NCBI RefSeq assembly: GCF_026153205.1
Contig: NZ_JAPFBW010000036.1
Coordinates: forward strand, 1 to 61,489
Reading direction: 5' to 3'
Source of the DNA: Aquabacterium sp. A7-Y
Lineage (GTDB): Bacteria; Pseudomonadota; Gammaproteobacteria; Burkholderiales; Burkholderiaceae_C
Length of the DNA: 61,489 bases
A program made the translations under genes and the position numbers. Within the stretch, counting starts at the first letter, position 1; every line of letters starts with the position of its first letter. The notes beneath the pieces were generated by a model, which was not told the DNA's origin, made no database searches, and saw only the letters and a program-made list of their open reading frames with translations. This document shows, piece by piece, positions 24,977 to 33,300 of the stretch.

Positions 24977-25375
24977 TCAGGTGGATACGGGTTCCACGCG
25001 AGATCCAGCAAGCGTGTGAGCCCGCGCATCCGACCGAAGGCAGTAGTAGGTCCAAACTCCGCCAATCAGGTCCACCACGCCGAACAGCGCGATCACCGGG
25101 GGAACGAGTCCAAGAAGGGCGAGCGCCGTGAGCACCAGCCAGGCCTCGATGCGGATCCAGACAGAAGCCAGTAAGAACGCCTTGTACTCGTGTCGTGCAG
25201 CGACCCACGCGTACGCACCGATATTGAAGGCAAGAAGGCCGACGATGCGAGCCCACCCTTCGGCAGTGGGGATTCCGAAGAGCGAGAGCAGGAGGTTGGG
25301 AGCGATGACGAATACCGCGCCAAGCAGGAAGAGATAGGCGGCGAAGAATTTGGTGCTGAGAGCAGCTCGAGACAT
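24977..25375 (-). CDS. Small four-helix membrane protein
   Basis: A 132-aa integral membrane protein starting MSRAALSTKFFAAYLFLLGA. It has four predicted transmembrane helices (residues ~8-30, 42-60, 68-90 and 96-115) with short loops, and ends in a polar tail. The layout resembles DoxX/DUF4345-type small membrane proteins, but no signature is definite. It is transcribed divergently from the AraC-type regulator at 25544 (168 bases between starts), which suggests the regulator controls it. Confidence 0.75.
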   Translation of the reverse strand: MSRAALSTKFFAAYLFLLGAVFVIAPNLLLSLFGIPTAEGWARIVGLLAFNIGAYAWVAARHEYKAFLLASVWIRIEAWLVLTALALLGLVPPVIALFGVVDLIGGVWTYYCLRSDARAHTLAGSRVEPVST

Positions 25376-25543
25376 CGTGGGTGCGGCGCAGAGAATCTGC
25401 GTGGTGCCGAGTTGAAGAGGAGGCTCGAGCGTAGGACCGCGGGGGACTGTCGTATTGAACGAAACGGACGCGGGCCGGCACTGTCGGACAATGCGGCCTT
25501 GGCGCTCCCGTAAAGCGCCCCCTGTCGAAGACGGAAAGTCGAG

Positions 25544-26428
25544 ATGAAGCTCCAGGTGTTTAAAGGGACAGACATCAGAGCCCCTACCGCCGCCTCGCCG
25601 CGCCACGGTCATTCGCAGCTGATCTCGCCGCGGCTTTCGCTCGGCTCCTGTGTCCGCGCGTTCGTGGCCCGGAGCACGCTGAACTGCGAACTGGAGCCGG
25701 GTGAACGATTCAATCATCTTCCCGCGTCGCCGGCCTGTGCCGTCACCTGGTTCTTCGAGGGGCGCGCCATCTGGGCAGAAGACGGTACGCCTGCGGCACG
25801 CATAGCATTCTGCGGCCCGAGGACCAAGCCCGTGACTTCAGTCAATCCTGGACCCGTCGAGACGCTGACGATGCTCGTCATGCCCGACGCGTTACAAGCC
25901 CTGACGGGCTTCGATCCAGTACGGCTCTTGGATCGTTCCTGTGACGCTGCAGTCGTTTTTCCCCCAGACTGGCTGGTCGCACTGAATGCGCCGTTCCATG
26001 AAGCGTGCCTTGCGGACCGCGTGCGTCGGATCGAAGACTTCCTCGAGCCACGTTGGCGAGCCCTTCCTGCTGACCAGTGGAGCAGCGCAAGAACTTACCG
26101 CGACTGGGCAGATGGCCTTGCGACACGTGCACTGACGTCGGGGGTGGGACGTAGCGTCCGGCAGACGAGCCGACGCATCCGCGCCTGGGCTGGGTTGCCG
26201 CTTGGTAACTTGGTTGGACTGTCACGCGTGGAACGAGTGCTGATCGACGCCCAAATTGCATTTGCGCAGGGTCGGGTGAAATGGGCCGATCTCGCGGCGG
26301 ATGCCGGTTACGCGGACCAGCCGCACCTGTGCCGCGAGGCGCGCCGGGTGACTGGCCTGAGCCCCCAGCAGTTGCTGGAGCGCATCGAAAGCGACGAGAG
26401 CTTCTGGATCTACCGGCTGTGGCGCTGA
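25544..26428 (+). CDS. AraC-family transcriptional regulator
   Basis: A 294-aa regulator. The N-terminal ~190 residues resemble the DUF6597-type ligand domain. The C-terminal AraC DNA-binding domain (residues ~195-280) reads SVRQTSRRIRAWAGLPLGNL, the second helix-turn-helix WADLAADAGYADQPHLCREA and RRVTGLSPQQLLERI, typical of the family. ATG 25544 is preceded by GGAAAG. Divergent from the small membrane protein; the shared 168-base spacer is the likely control region. Confidence 0.9.
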   Translation: MKLQVFKGTDIRAPTAASPRHGHSQLISPRLSLGSCVRAFVARSTLNCELEPGERFNHLPASPACAVTWFFEGRAIWAEDGTPAARIAFCGPRTKPVTSVNPGPVETLTMLVMPDALQALTGFDPVRLLDRSCDAAVVFPPDWLVALNAPFHEACLADRVRRIEDFLEPRWRALPADQWSSARTYRDWADGLATRALTSGVGRSVRQTSRRIRAWAGLPLGNLVGLSRVERVLIDAQIAFAQGRVKWADLAADAGYADQPHLCREARRVTGLSPQQLLERIESDESFWIYRLWR

Positions 26429-26578
26429 TGCCGCTGGTTCCATGAAGGAGCGTCGAGCGCTACCGGCCAGGAGCGGCCTTCTAGACACCAGGGCTGCTTT
26501 GCGCTGGGATACAGACCCATCGTGACTGACCGGACTGCCCATGGTCAGCACCTTGAGAACCGCCCGCCCAGGGCGTGC

Positions 26579-27256
26579 TCAAGCGTTGAACCCGACGAAG
26601 ACCGCTGCTTCCGCAACGCTCTTGCGTTCGGACACTACCGCATTGGCGGGGAAGGTCTCATCGGGCCACCCGAGCGCGATGCTCTTCATGATCACCTGGT
26701 CATCGGCGATACCGGCGTGTTCGCGCACCACCGGAGACTGCATGATTCCCTGGCTGTTGATGACGCAGCCCAGGCCCCGCGACCAGGCAGCGTGGACGAG
26801 CGCCGTGGTGACTGCGCCGCAGTCGAAGGGCGTGTCGTCGCTGCCATCGAGCACACGGTCGTAAGTGACGATGATGCAGACGGGTGCATCAAACTGGCGG
26901 AAGCCGCGCATCACCCAATCCTGGCGCATCGCCTGGTCGTCCCGAGCGATGCCCATGGCCGCGAACAGTTGCTTGGCAACGCCGACCTGACGCTCTCGAT
27001 GCACCCCCGCGAAGGGCTGACCAGTCCGGAATTCGCGTGACTGAGGCACGCCGGCGGCCATTCGCTCCGTATTCCCCCTGCGGATGCGTTCGAGCGGCTC
27101 GCCCGTGACGACGTAGAAGTTCCAGGGCTGCGTGTTCATCGATGACGGTGCGCGCATGGCGAGTCCGATGATCTCCTCAATCAGCGCACGCGGAACCGGA
27201 TCCGGCTTGTAGCCGCGGATGCTGCGGCGGCCGAATATGACCTTATCAAACTCCAT
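26579..27256 (-). CDS. Nitroreductase family protein
   Basis: A 225-aa flavoprotein of the nitroreductase family. MEFDKVIFGRRSIRGYKPDP contains the FMN-phosphate-binding RRSIR motif. APSSMNTQPWNFYVV is the substrate/FMN loop, and SRGLGCVINSQGIMQ plus IALGWPDETFPANA form the C-terminal FMN-contacting part. These enzymes reduce nitro groups or quinones with NAD(P)H. ATG 27256 starts at the conserved N-terminus; a longer frame upstream is not conserved. It lies between repeat copies A and B, on the opposite strand to the AraC gene. Confidence 0.9.
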   Translation of the reverse strand: MEFDKVIFGRRSIRGYKPDPVPRALIEEIIGLAMRAPSSMNTQPWNFYVVTGEPLERIRRGNTERMAAGVPQSREFRTGQPFAGVHRERQVGVAKQLFAAMGIARDDQAMRQDWVMRGFRQFDAPVCIIVTYDRVLDGSDDTPFDCGAVTTALVHAAWSRGLGCVINSQGIMQSPVVREHAGIADDQVIMKSIALGWPDETFPANAVVSERKSVAEAAVFVGFNA

Positions 27257-27493
27257 GTTGTTCACGTGATCACCGTTGTGTGGGATCTGGATCTTAGGAG
27301 CCGGTCCACTTCGTTGCTGTCGCTTCGGTGTCGCGCGTGTGCCTTGTTGCATCGGTAGAGGACGTTCGAGGGCAGCACGTACTTCCGGCAGCGACCGACG
27401 CGGCTTCGTGCCCGACGTTGCCCGACGATGCAGCGATGCCAACGCCAAGGTCCTCGACTGGCCGGCAGCAGTCTTTGAATGAGAGTGGGCTGG

Positions 27494-27788
27494 ACGACCG
27501 CTTACAGCCTGAAGCGGTCGAACGCGGGCGCTCCGGTCAAGGTCCGCAAGTGGCCGTCCCCTGCCGCTGGCCCGCGCTGCCTAGAACCGCGGACGAAGAC
27601 CAACTCGGGACAAGCACTCGCGCGTGTGTCGGAGAGAGCGGTTGCGCATCGTCTTGGAGGAGCAAAGCAAAGAAAAACCGAACCCGTCCAGCTGTGACCC
27701 CTCCTGCGGAAAAGGACTGTGGTCGCATCCCGACCCGTTGCAGCCCTTCGATCAACTTCGGCCGATGACCGCTGAGCAGCGAAAGCGG
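27494..27788 (+). repeat. Dispersed repeat, copy B (full)
   Basis: About 295 bp. The left edge is the hairpin GACCGCTT-ACAGCCTG-AAGCGGTC. The body contains GTTGCGCATCGTCTTGGAGG and CCTCCTGCGGAAAAGGAC. The right edge is GACCGCTGAGCAGC then GAAAGCGGAC, an imperfect match to the left edge. It aligns over its length with copy C. Confidence 0.85.
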
Positions 27789-27890
27789 ACACTGGGCAAG
27801 CAGAATTGAGCAATGAGTTCGGGCCACAATAGGGCCGCAACACGTTCGTTTATTGAAGTGTCTCGTCCCGCATAGAAAGTCACTCGTACC

Positions 27891-28451
27891 GTGCTCACCG
27901 ATAGTGAAGCTTGCCAGTTGGTACTGACGAAACTGGACCACTGCGAGCCCTTCGCGGTGCAATCGTGCTCGTTATCAGAGCGAAAAGATTTTTGGATCAT
28001 TCGGGCAAACAGTGCTGCCTATGTGGTGCACGGAGACACCTCCCGGTGCTCTGTCGGCGTCAACGCATACCTGGTCGATGTTGACAGCGGACTCATAGAG
28101 ATTGTCGGTAGTGGAGAGGACGTGAGTGGGTACCTTCAGGACAAGTACGACCTACGCGAGGCGGATGGGCGACACTATGTCCTGACCGCGGACTTTCCCC
28201 GCTCTGACAAGCGCGCGATCGTACATCTTCGCCAGGTGCTCGAGTGCTCCGTGCAGCGAGCGAGGGAACTCGCTGAGGGGGGCCGCCCTTGGCTCACTGG
28301 AAAGCGTCGCGACTTGCAACGGGTGGAGGAGCTGTTCCGGCAGCGGGGGGTAGCAACGGCAATCAGGCTAGTTGATCAACCGCTTGATGCACGGGCCCTC
28401 CGGGGCCGGGTCTGGTTCTGGGATCCGATTAAAACAGCTCTCAAGGAATGA
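27891..28451 (+). CDS. Imm35/YrhB-like protein with L7/L12-like C-terminal region
   Basis: A 186-aa protein. Residues ~1-75 follow the Imm35/YrhB pattern: an N-terminal helix (MLTDSEACQLVLTKLDHCEP), then strands FWIIRANSAAYVV, VGVNAYLVDVDSGLIEIVGS. Imm35 proteins are immunity-type partners of polymorphic toxins. Residues ~105-165 (KRAIVHLRQVLECSVQRARE, then LAEGGRPWL) resemble the ribosomal L7/L12 C-terminal fold, which is also used as a protein-binding module. GTG 27891 is the likely start. The gene is bracketed by repeats B and C like a cassette. No toxin gene is adjacent. Both domain calls are by pattern. Confidence 0.55.
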   Translation: MLTDSEACQLVLTKLDHCEPFAVQSCSLSERKDFWIIRANSAAYVVHGDTSRCSVGVNAYLVDVDSGLIEIVGSGEDVSGYLQDKYDLREADGRHYVLTADFPRSDKRAIVHLRQVLECSVQRARELAEGGRPWLTGKRRDLQRVEELFRQRGVATAIRLVDQPLDARALRGRVWFWDPIKTALKE

Positions 28452-28524
28452 AGAGCTGCGCACAAGCCAAAGCGGTCGAACAGGGTGGACCCATTGCGCG
28501 AGCATGCACTACAGCTGACGGCCC

Positions 28525-28814
28525 GGTGACCGCTTTCAGCCTGAAGCAGTCGGTCCGGCCGCGAACTCGAAGACAGCTCGTGGCCGCCTCCTGCCGCTGC
28601 CCCGTGCTGCCACGAACCGGTGACGAAGACCAATTCGAGACCGAGCACCTGGGCGTGTGTCGAAGAGAGCGGTTGCGCATCGTCTTGGAGGAGCAAAGCG
28701 AAGAAAAACCCGAACTCGCCCAGCTGTGCCCCCTCCTGCGGAAAAGGACAACGGTCGCATCCTGGCCCGTTGCGGCCCTTCGATGAACTTCGGCCGATGG
28801 CCGCTGAGCAGCGG
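28525..28814 (+). repeat. Dispersed repeat, copy C (full)
   Basis: About 290 bp. The left edge is GACCGCTT-TCAGCCTG-AAGCAGTC, one mismatch from copy B. The body is shared (GTTGCGCATCGTCTTGGAGG) and the right edge is GGCCGCTGAGCAGCGG. It lies after the Imm35-like gene. Confidence 0.85.
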
Positions 28815-29028
28815 TTGCCGACCTTGGTCGCCGACGAGCATACTCACGCTGAGCGCCACCAAGCAGTCGTTGGGACGTGCGGCTGTCGGCGCTGCGAGTG
28901 TCAGCTGTGCGATGTCGAGCTGTCACCGTCGCCTCGCCTTCAGCCGCCTAACACTGCGGCCCTCAAGCCGTCGCGTCGAGCTACAGCATCCGGTAGCGCT
29001 TCCAGCCACTCCCGACGAGTCAGAGCGC

Positions 29029-29643
29029 CTATTGGTCGTTGACGGCGGCTGACTGACGCTCGACCCTGATGATTCGCAGAGCTCGAGCCGGCTGGTCCTT
29101 TATGCGCAGTTCGGCCTCATCTCCCTCACATAGTCCCAGAAGAGTCTGTGCCAGTGGCGTTCCGTCGTTTAGTAGCCCTAGCTTCAGGTTGCTCGGACTG
29201 TCCACGATCTGCACCGTGTGGCGTTGTGGCGGCTCGGTGGCAATCTGGTAGGTAACCCTGTCCCCAAGCTCGACAAACAGCGCCGGCTCTGCGGACAGGA
29301 GCGTGGTTGGCTGGACAGGCTCAGACTCCTTTGCCACAGCAGACTTAGACTTGGCTTGCTCGAGATGCGGCTCCGGCATGCCACTCGCCTCCGCCGCCTC
29401 AGCTTCGTGCTCTTGGAGGTCCTCGTCACTGAAGGGGGGCGGAGAAGCGTCATCTTGCCGTAGGCGCTCCTTCAAGAACTTCACGAGCCTCGCAGTCTGC
29501 CCTGCCGGGTCGGCGAACCAGTCGGTGGACCAGACGCGAATGATGCGACCGCGCCATCCCAGCGATTCGAGGATTTCTTGACGGATGCGGTCGCGGTCGC
29601 GGGCTGACGGGCTGCTGTGGTAAGTGACACCATCGCCTCCCAC
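29029..29643 (-). pseudogene. C-terminal remnant of a large helicase/nuclease (DUF4011-type) with GreA-like end
   Basis: After a few codons belonging to the IS relic, the frame reads RIRQEILESLGWRGRIIRVW followed by STDWFADP. This is the signature of the REase-like C-terminal domain in large superfamily-1 helicase proteins (DUF4011/MTES_1575 type) found in defence islands. A Glu-rich linker follows (residues ~75-105), then a GreA/GreB C-terminal-like domain: GDRVTYQIATEPPQRHTVQI, LLNDGTPLAQTLLGLCEGDE. The >1000-residue ATPase portion is gone; the IS701 relic sits at the break. The surviving piece still has an open frame of 204 codons. Confidence 0.65.
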
Positions 29644-29776
29644 CGCGCCACCTCCTGCTGTACTTGTGACGGTACTGCCTGAACTTCGGTCGCTTCCATG
29701 GCGCCCTCTGTCGAGTCAGGTCATTTGCCGACTATCGGCGCTACAGAGATAAATTCAAGTACCACTGTAGTACTAG
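29636..29776 (-). mobile_element. IS701-family 5'-end relic
   Basis: Read on the minus strand, CTAGTACTACAGTGGTACTT is the left end and GTAGCGCCGATAGTCGGC, GACTCGACAGAGGGCGCC, ATGGAAGCGACCGAAGTTCA follow, matching 60290-60430. Homology ends at about 29636 inside transposase codon ~25. Unlike the copy at the right edge, this relic keeps the ATG start codon. Confidence 0.85.
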
Positions 29777-29857
29777 GGCCGCTACTCGACTGTTGTCGCT
29801 TGATAGCAGTAGCGCAGGGCAGTTTCGGGTGCCACACACCGCAGGCCTCAATATGTT

Positions 29858-30733
29858 CTATACCGCCGGCGAACCGGCTGCCCTGTTTTTTCCAAACTTT
29901 GTCGAGTCGCTCTCCAATGTTTCTGCTTCCGTTGGCTGAATCTTGCCCTCGGGCCAATTTTCGTAAATCGTACTCAGCACCAACAAGTAGAGCTTACCCT
30001 CGCGCTTCGTTTTTGCCTCAGAGAAAACAAGATTGTAAATGAACGCCACTACGAGCAGCGCATATCCGCTGCCGAGAGCCGTCAACCCAGGATACTTTTC
30101 TGGCAGCAAGGATAAGAATGCAATTCCTTGCCGCACTTCAGGAACGTTTTTCAGTGCATAGTACGGCGCCGCAAGAATGGCCCCGTAGAGCCATTTTTTC
30201 ATATGATCTAGAAACCCGATCGAAATGCCGGCGTGTTCTTCCTGCGCTTTAGTGATCTTCAAGAGCGCAGCTAGATCAGCCCTACGCAACAAGGCCCCTT
30301 CTGAGCGATACCCATCAATCACGCCGAGAACGATCAGAAGTAGATTCTCGACGCCGAACGCCTTCTGAGCCATCTCCGCGTTACCACCCTTGTAAACCGC
30401 AAACCCTTGCGCGAAGACCCTATGCGTGGCCGCATAGCCAACCAGCGCCGCGGTATATGGCAGCAACGACCATAGCGAGTAGGGCCCAAAGAAAACGACC
30501 CCTACGAGCGTGATGACAGCAAACACCACGCCTAGCAAAGCATAAAGTGGAGCCAGGGCATACCAAGGAAGCAGCCCCTTATACCAAAGCCGCAATCCCA
30601 ACGGAATTGATTTGTGAAATGAGAATACCGGGACGGTATAGTGCCTCACAGCTCTCTTGAACGCTCGCCGGAGGGCGTTGTTCACCTCGGAGAGCGCATT
30701 AATTTGACCAAGAACACTCTGCCGCTCCTCCAT
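29858..30733 (-). CDS. Orphan membrane protein, low-GC
   Basis: A 291-aa protein from ATG 30733, which has GGGAGG five bases upstream. The frame continues upstream to a TTG at 30835 right after a stop, with protein-like sequence, so 325 aa is also possible. Hydrophobic segments lie at about residues 55-105 (YALAPLYALLGVVFAVITLV, then LPYTAALVGYAA), 180-200 and 225-245, separated by a soluble region with MAQKAFGVENLLLIV. No family recognised. Base composition is clearly lower in GC than the flanks and changes sharply at ~30840, so the gene was acquired from elsewhere. Confidence 0.65.
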   Translation of the reverse strand: MEERQSVLGQINALSEVNNALRRAFKRAVRHYTVPVFSFHKSIPLGLRLWYKGLLPWYALAPLYALLGVVFAVITLVGVVFFGPYSLWSLLPYTAALVGYAATHRVFAQGFAVYKGGNAEMAQKAFGVENLLLIVLGVIDGYRSEGALLRRADLAALLKITKAQEEHAGISIGFLDHMKKWLYGAILAAPYYALKNVPEVRQGIAFLSLLPEKYPGLTALGSGYALLVVAFIYNLVFSEAKTKREGKLYLLVLSTIYENWPEGKIQPTEAETLESDSTKFGKNRAAGSPAV

Positions 30734-30840
30734 TTTTCCCTCCCGCATTAGCTGCGACACATCAACGGACGATCGCGATCTTAGCCACCGTAAAAGACCC
30801 GATGACTGAGGAATTGTGAATTCGTTCTGCAACAACGCTT

Positions 30841-31324
30841 AGGACGACCCGATGGCATACACGGGCCGTTCTATCCGCGCCTGGAAGACGCCCCGTAGCA
30901 CGCACTTAGAACTGCCACAAAAGGCCGACCGCGAGCACAAGGATAAGGACAACAGCGCCGTCCCTTGTGCCTGCCCCAATGTGCAGCACTCCGAGTCCGG
31001 CCCCACGCGGACAAGGGACCCGACGCTCGGCCAACGGCATTTGCCGGTCAGCGCATCCTTGAGAGTAGGAGCGGCGTTCACATCCCGGCCCGCAGCGGCC
31101 TTCGTTGGGCCGGCCTCAACGACTGCTTCGCAGCGATTCTGTTGAAAAGCTCGCTGCGGCCGGCCGATCGCACTACAGCGCTTGCTGGTGCAACCGTCTG
31201 CGCAGCGCTGCGCGGCCTGCCAATCGGCGCTGGAGCTTGAGCTTCGACGTGTTCCGGTGTTTGATCCGTCACGCCAGGGCGCCTGACAGTGAGGTCACCG
31301 TGGAGCGGACGCCCATACCGCGTC
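30841..31324. other. Gene-free stretch
   Basis: About 480 bases of high-GC sequence between the low-GC membrane gene and the end of the acyl-CoA ligase. Only short antisense frames are present. I see no motif I would name. Confidence 0.45.
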
Positions 31325-33130
31325 TCAGCGCCGGTACAGCGACTCCATCACCGTGCCAAACCGGGCGGTCAGGTTGTTGCGTTTGAGCTTGAGCGTGGGC
31401 GTCATCAGCCCGTTGTCGATGGTCCAGGGTTGTAGGGTCAGCGCGACGGCACGCGGCTGCGCGTAGTGCGGGAAGCCGCCCGTGAGTGCGTGGATACGCT
31501 CCAGCGCCATGGCGCGCGCGGCGCCGTCCTCCAGGCTGGCCGGCGCCGCGGCATCGAGGCCCAGTGTCGCGGCCAGACGCTTCCAAGCCTTCATCCCCAG
31601 CACCACGATGCAGGCGATGAACGGCCGGTTGTCGCCGAACACGTACGCCTGCTCGAACAGCGGATCGGCCATGATCGCCAACTCCAGGTCCACCGGCGCG
31701 ACCTTCTCGCCGGTCGAGGTGACGATGATTTCCTTCACCCGCCCGAGGATGTGCACGCGGCCACCCTCGATGGCAGCTTGGTCTCCGGTGCGCAGCCAGC
31801 CCTCGACGAACGCACGCGCGGTGTCCTGCTCGCGCTTCCAGTAGCCACGCATCACGTTGGGCCCGCGCACTTGCAACTCCAGGTTGTCGCCGATGCGGAC
31901 CTCCACGCCTGGCACAGGGCGACCAACGGTGGCCGGGTCGTTGTCCCGCGGGGCATTGGCCGCGACTACCGGCGACGTCTCGGTCATGCCATAGCCCTGC
32001 AGCAAGGGAAGGCCCAACCCGAGGAAACAGTGAGCAAGGGGCTTCGACAAGGGCGCACCGCCGCTCACTGCCGCCCGCAGCCGGCCACCGAACTGCTTGA
32101 GTAAGGGGCGTGCCACCAGCGGCGCCAGCAGCAGCCAAGCCAGGTCGTCCAGGACCCCGGGCACACGGCCTTCGCGAGGCAGGCCTTGCTGCCGGCAGAA
32201 GCGCCGCCAGCCCACGGCCTCGGCCCATCCGAAGAGGCGGGCCTTCAGCACCGAGCCGGCGAGCGTCTCCTGCACCTTGGCATGCACACGCTCATAGATG
32301 CGCGGCACCGAGATCAGGATGGTGGGGCGCACGATCTTAAGGTCATCGGCAAGCAGGCTGACCGAGCGGGCATACACCACGCAGGCCCCGGCGGCCATCG
32401 GCAGGTAGTAGCCCGCCGTGCGCTCGAAGGTATGCGACAGTGGCAGGAAGGACAGAAAGACGTCGCCTGCCACCGGCGCCACCGTCGCCAGTACCGCCCT
32501 CACGTTGGACACCACGTTGGAATGCGTCAGTATCACGCCTTTGGGCTTGCCCGTCGTACCGGAGGTGTAGACCAGGGCCGCGAGGTCGTGTGCCTCGGGT
32601 GCCTGCATCGGCACGGCGAGTGTCAGGTTCGGCGGGGAGAGCCAGTCTTGCAACCCGACCACAGGCACACCGCTGCCCTGCTGCGAGTCGGCGGCTTGCG
32701 CCACCACCACCTGCCGAAGCTCCGGGAGCGCCACGCCGACCGCGTCGATCGCCCGCCACTGCGCCTCGGTCGCCGCCACCAGCACGGAGGCACCGCTGTC
32801 GCTCAGGATGTAGGCGATGCTGGCCGGGTTGTCGAGGGCATGCAGCGGCACCGGCACGCAGCCGAGGGCCAGCGCCGCCTGGTCGATGCAGACGGCGCGC
32901 ATCCCGTTGGGCAGCAGGATGGCGATGCGGGCGCCGCGCGGCAGAGCGAAGCGAGCCAGTGCCGCCGTCCACCGCGCCACTTGATCGCCGATTTGCTGCC
33001 ACGACGCGCTGACCCACTCACCGGCCTCAGGATCGAACTCACGGTAGGCCTCGGCCCGTGGGCTGGCGGCCACCCGCCACTGGAAGAGTTCAGGCAGGGT
33101 GCGGACAGTCTCGGGCAAGGCAACTGACAT
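31325..33130 (-). CDS. AMP-dependent long-chain acyl-CoA ligase
   Basis: A 601-aa ANL-superfamily enzyme that activates a fatty acid to acyl-AMP and then acyl-CoA. Motifs: A3 phosphate loop LVYTSGTTGKPKGVILTHSN, A5 QGYGMTETSPVV, A7 WLRTGDQAAIEGG, A8 LGRVKEIIVTSTGEKVAP, and a C-terminal lysine in TPTLKLKRNNL. Length and the N-terminal LPELFQWRVAASPRAEAYRE match FadD15-type ligases. ATG 33130 (MSVALPETV) is chosen; the longer frame upstream is not conserved. An FNR-like site (33211-33224) lies 81 bases upstream, so the gene may be induced at low oxygen. Confidence 0.93.
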   Translation of the reverse strand: MSVALPETVRTLPELFQWRVAASPRAEAYREFDPEAGEWVSASWQQIGDQVARWTAALARFALPRGARIAILLPNGMRAVCIDQAALALGCVPVPLHALDNPASIAYILSDSGASVLVAATEAQWRAIDAVGVALPELRQVVVAQAADSQQGSGVPVVGLQDWLSPPNLTLAVPMQAPEAHDLAALVYTSGTTGKPKGVILTHSNVVSNVRAVLATVAPVAGDVFLSFLPLSHTFERTAGYYLPMAAGACVVYARSVSLLADDLKIVRPTILISVPRIYERVHAKVQETLAGSVLKARLFGWAEAVGWRRFCRQQGLPREGRVPGVLDDLAWLLLAPLVARPLLKQFGGRLRAAVSGGAPLSKPLAHCFLGLGLPLLQGYGMTETSPVVAANAPRDNDPATVGRPVPGVEVRIGDNLELQVRGPNVMRGYWKREQDTARAFVEGWLRTGDQAAIEGGRVHILGRVKEIIVTSTGEKVAPVDLELAIMADPLFEQAYVFGDNRPFIACIVVLGMKAWKRLAATLGLDAAAPASLEDGAARAMALERIHALTGGFPHYAQPRAVALTLQPWTIDNGLMTPTLKLKRNNLTARFGTVMESLYRR

Positions 33131-33210
33131 CAGATTCGGACGGAACAAGCCATGTATGCGCGAATGATGCCAGGGCGTCGGTCGAATTCCGGCCACCCAC
33201 ATCACCGGGC

Positions 33211-33224
33211 TTGCGCAAGATCAA
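33211..33224 (-). promoter_or_regulatory. Anr/FNR-like box upstream of acyl-CoA ligase
   Basis: TTGCGCAAGATCAA: the right half ATCAA is canonical, the left half TTGCG is degenerate relative to TTGAT-N4-ATCAA. It lies 81 bases before the start at 33130. One of eight such sites in 33-50 kb. Confidence 0.5.
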
Positions 33225-33300
33225 GTCGAGGCGGCGGCATGAGCAAACGCATCCCGATTCAGCATTGGGACTTGCGCCGCTTGATGCGGGCAAAAGCTAC

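Noticed and set aside
24702-28814. Integron attC sites
   Set aside because: The repeats are longer than usual attC sites, no GTTRRRY core was found, genes between them point both ways, and no integrase is present.
24614-28926. Similar antisense proteins across repeats A, B and C as a gene family
   Set aside because: The similarity follows from the DNA repeat; the frames lack starts and ribosome binding sites and change frame between copies.
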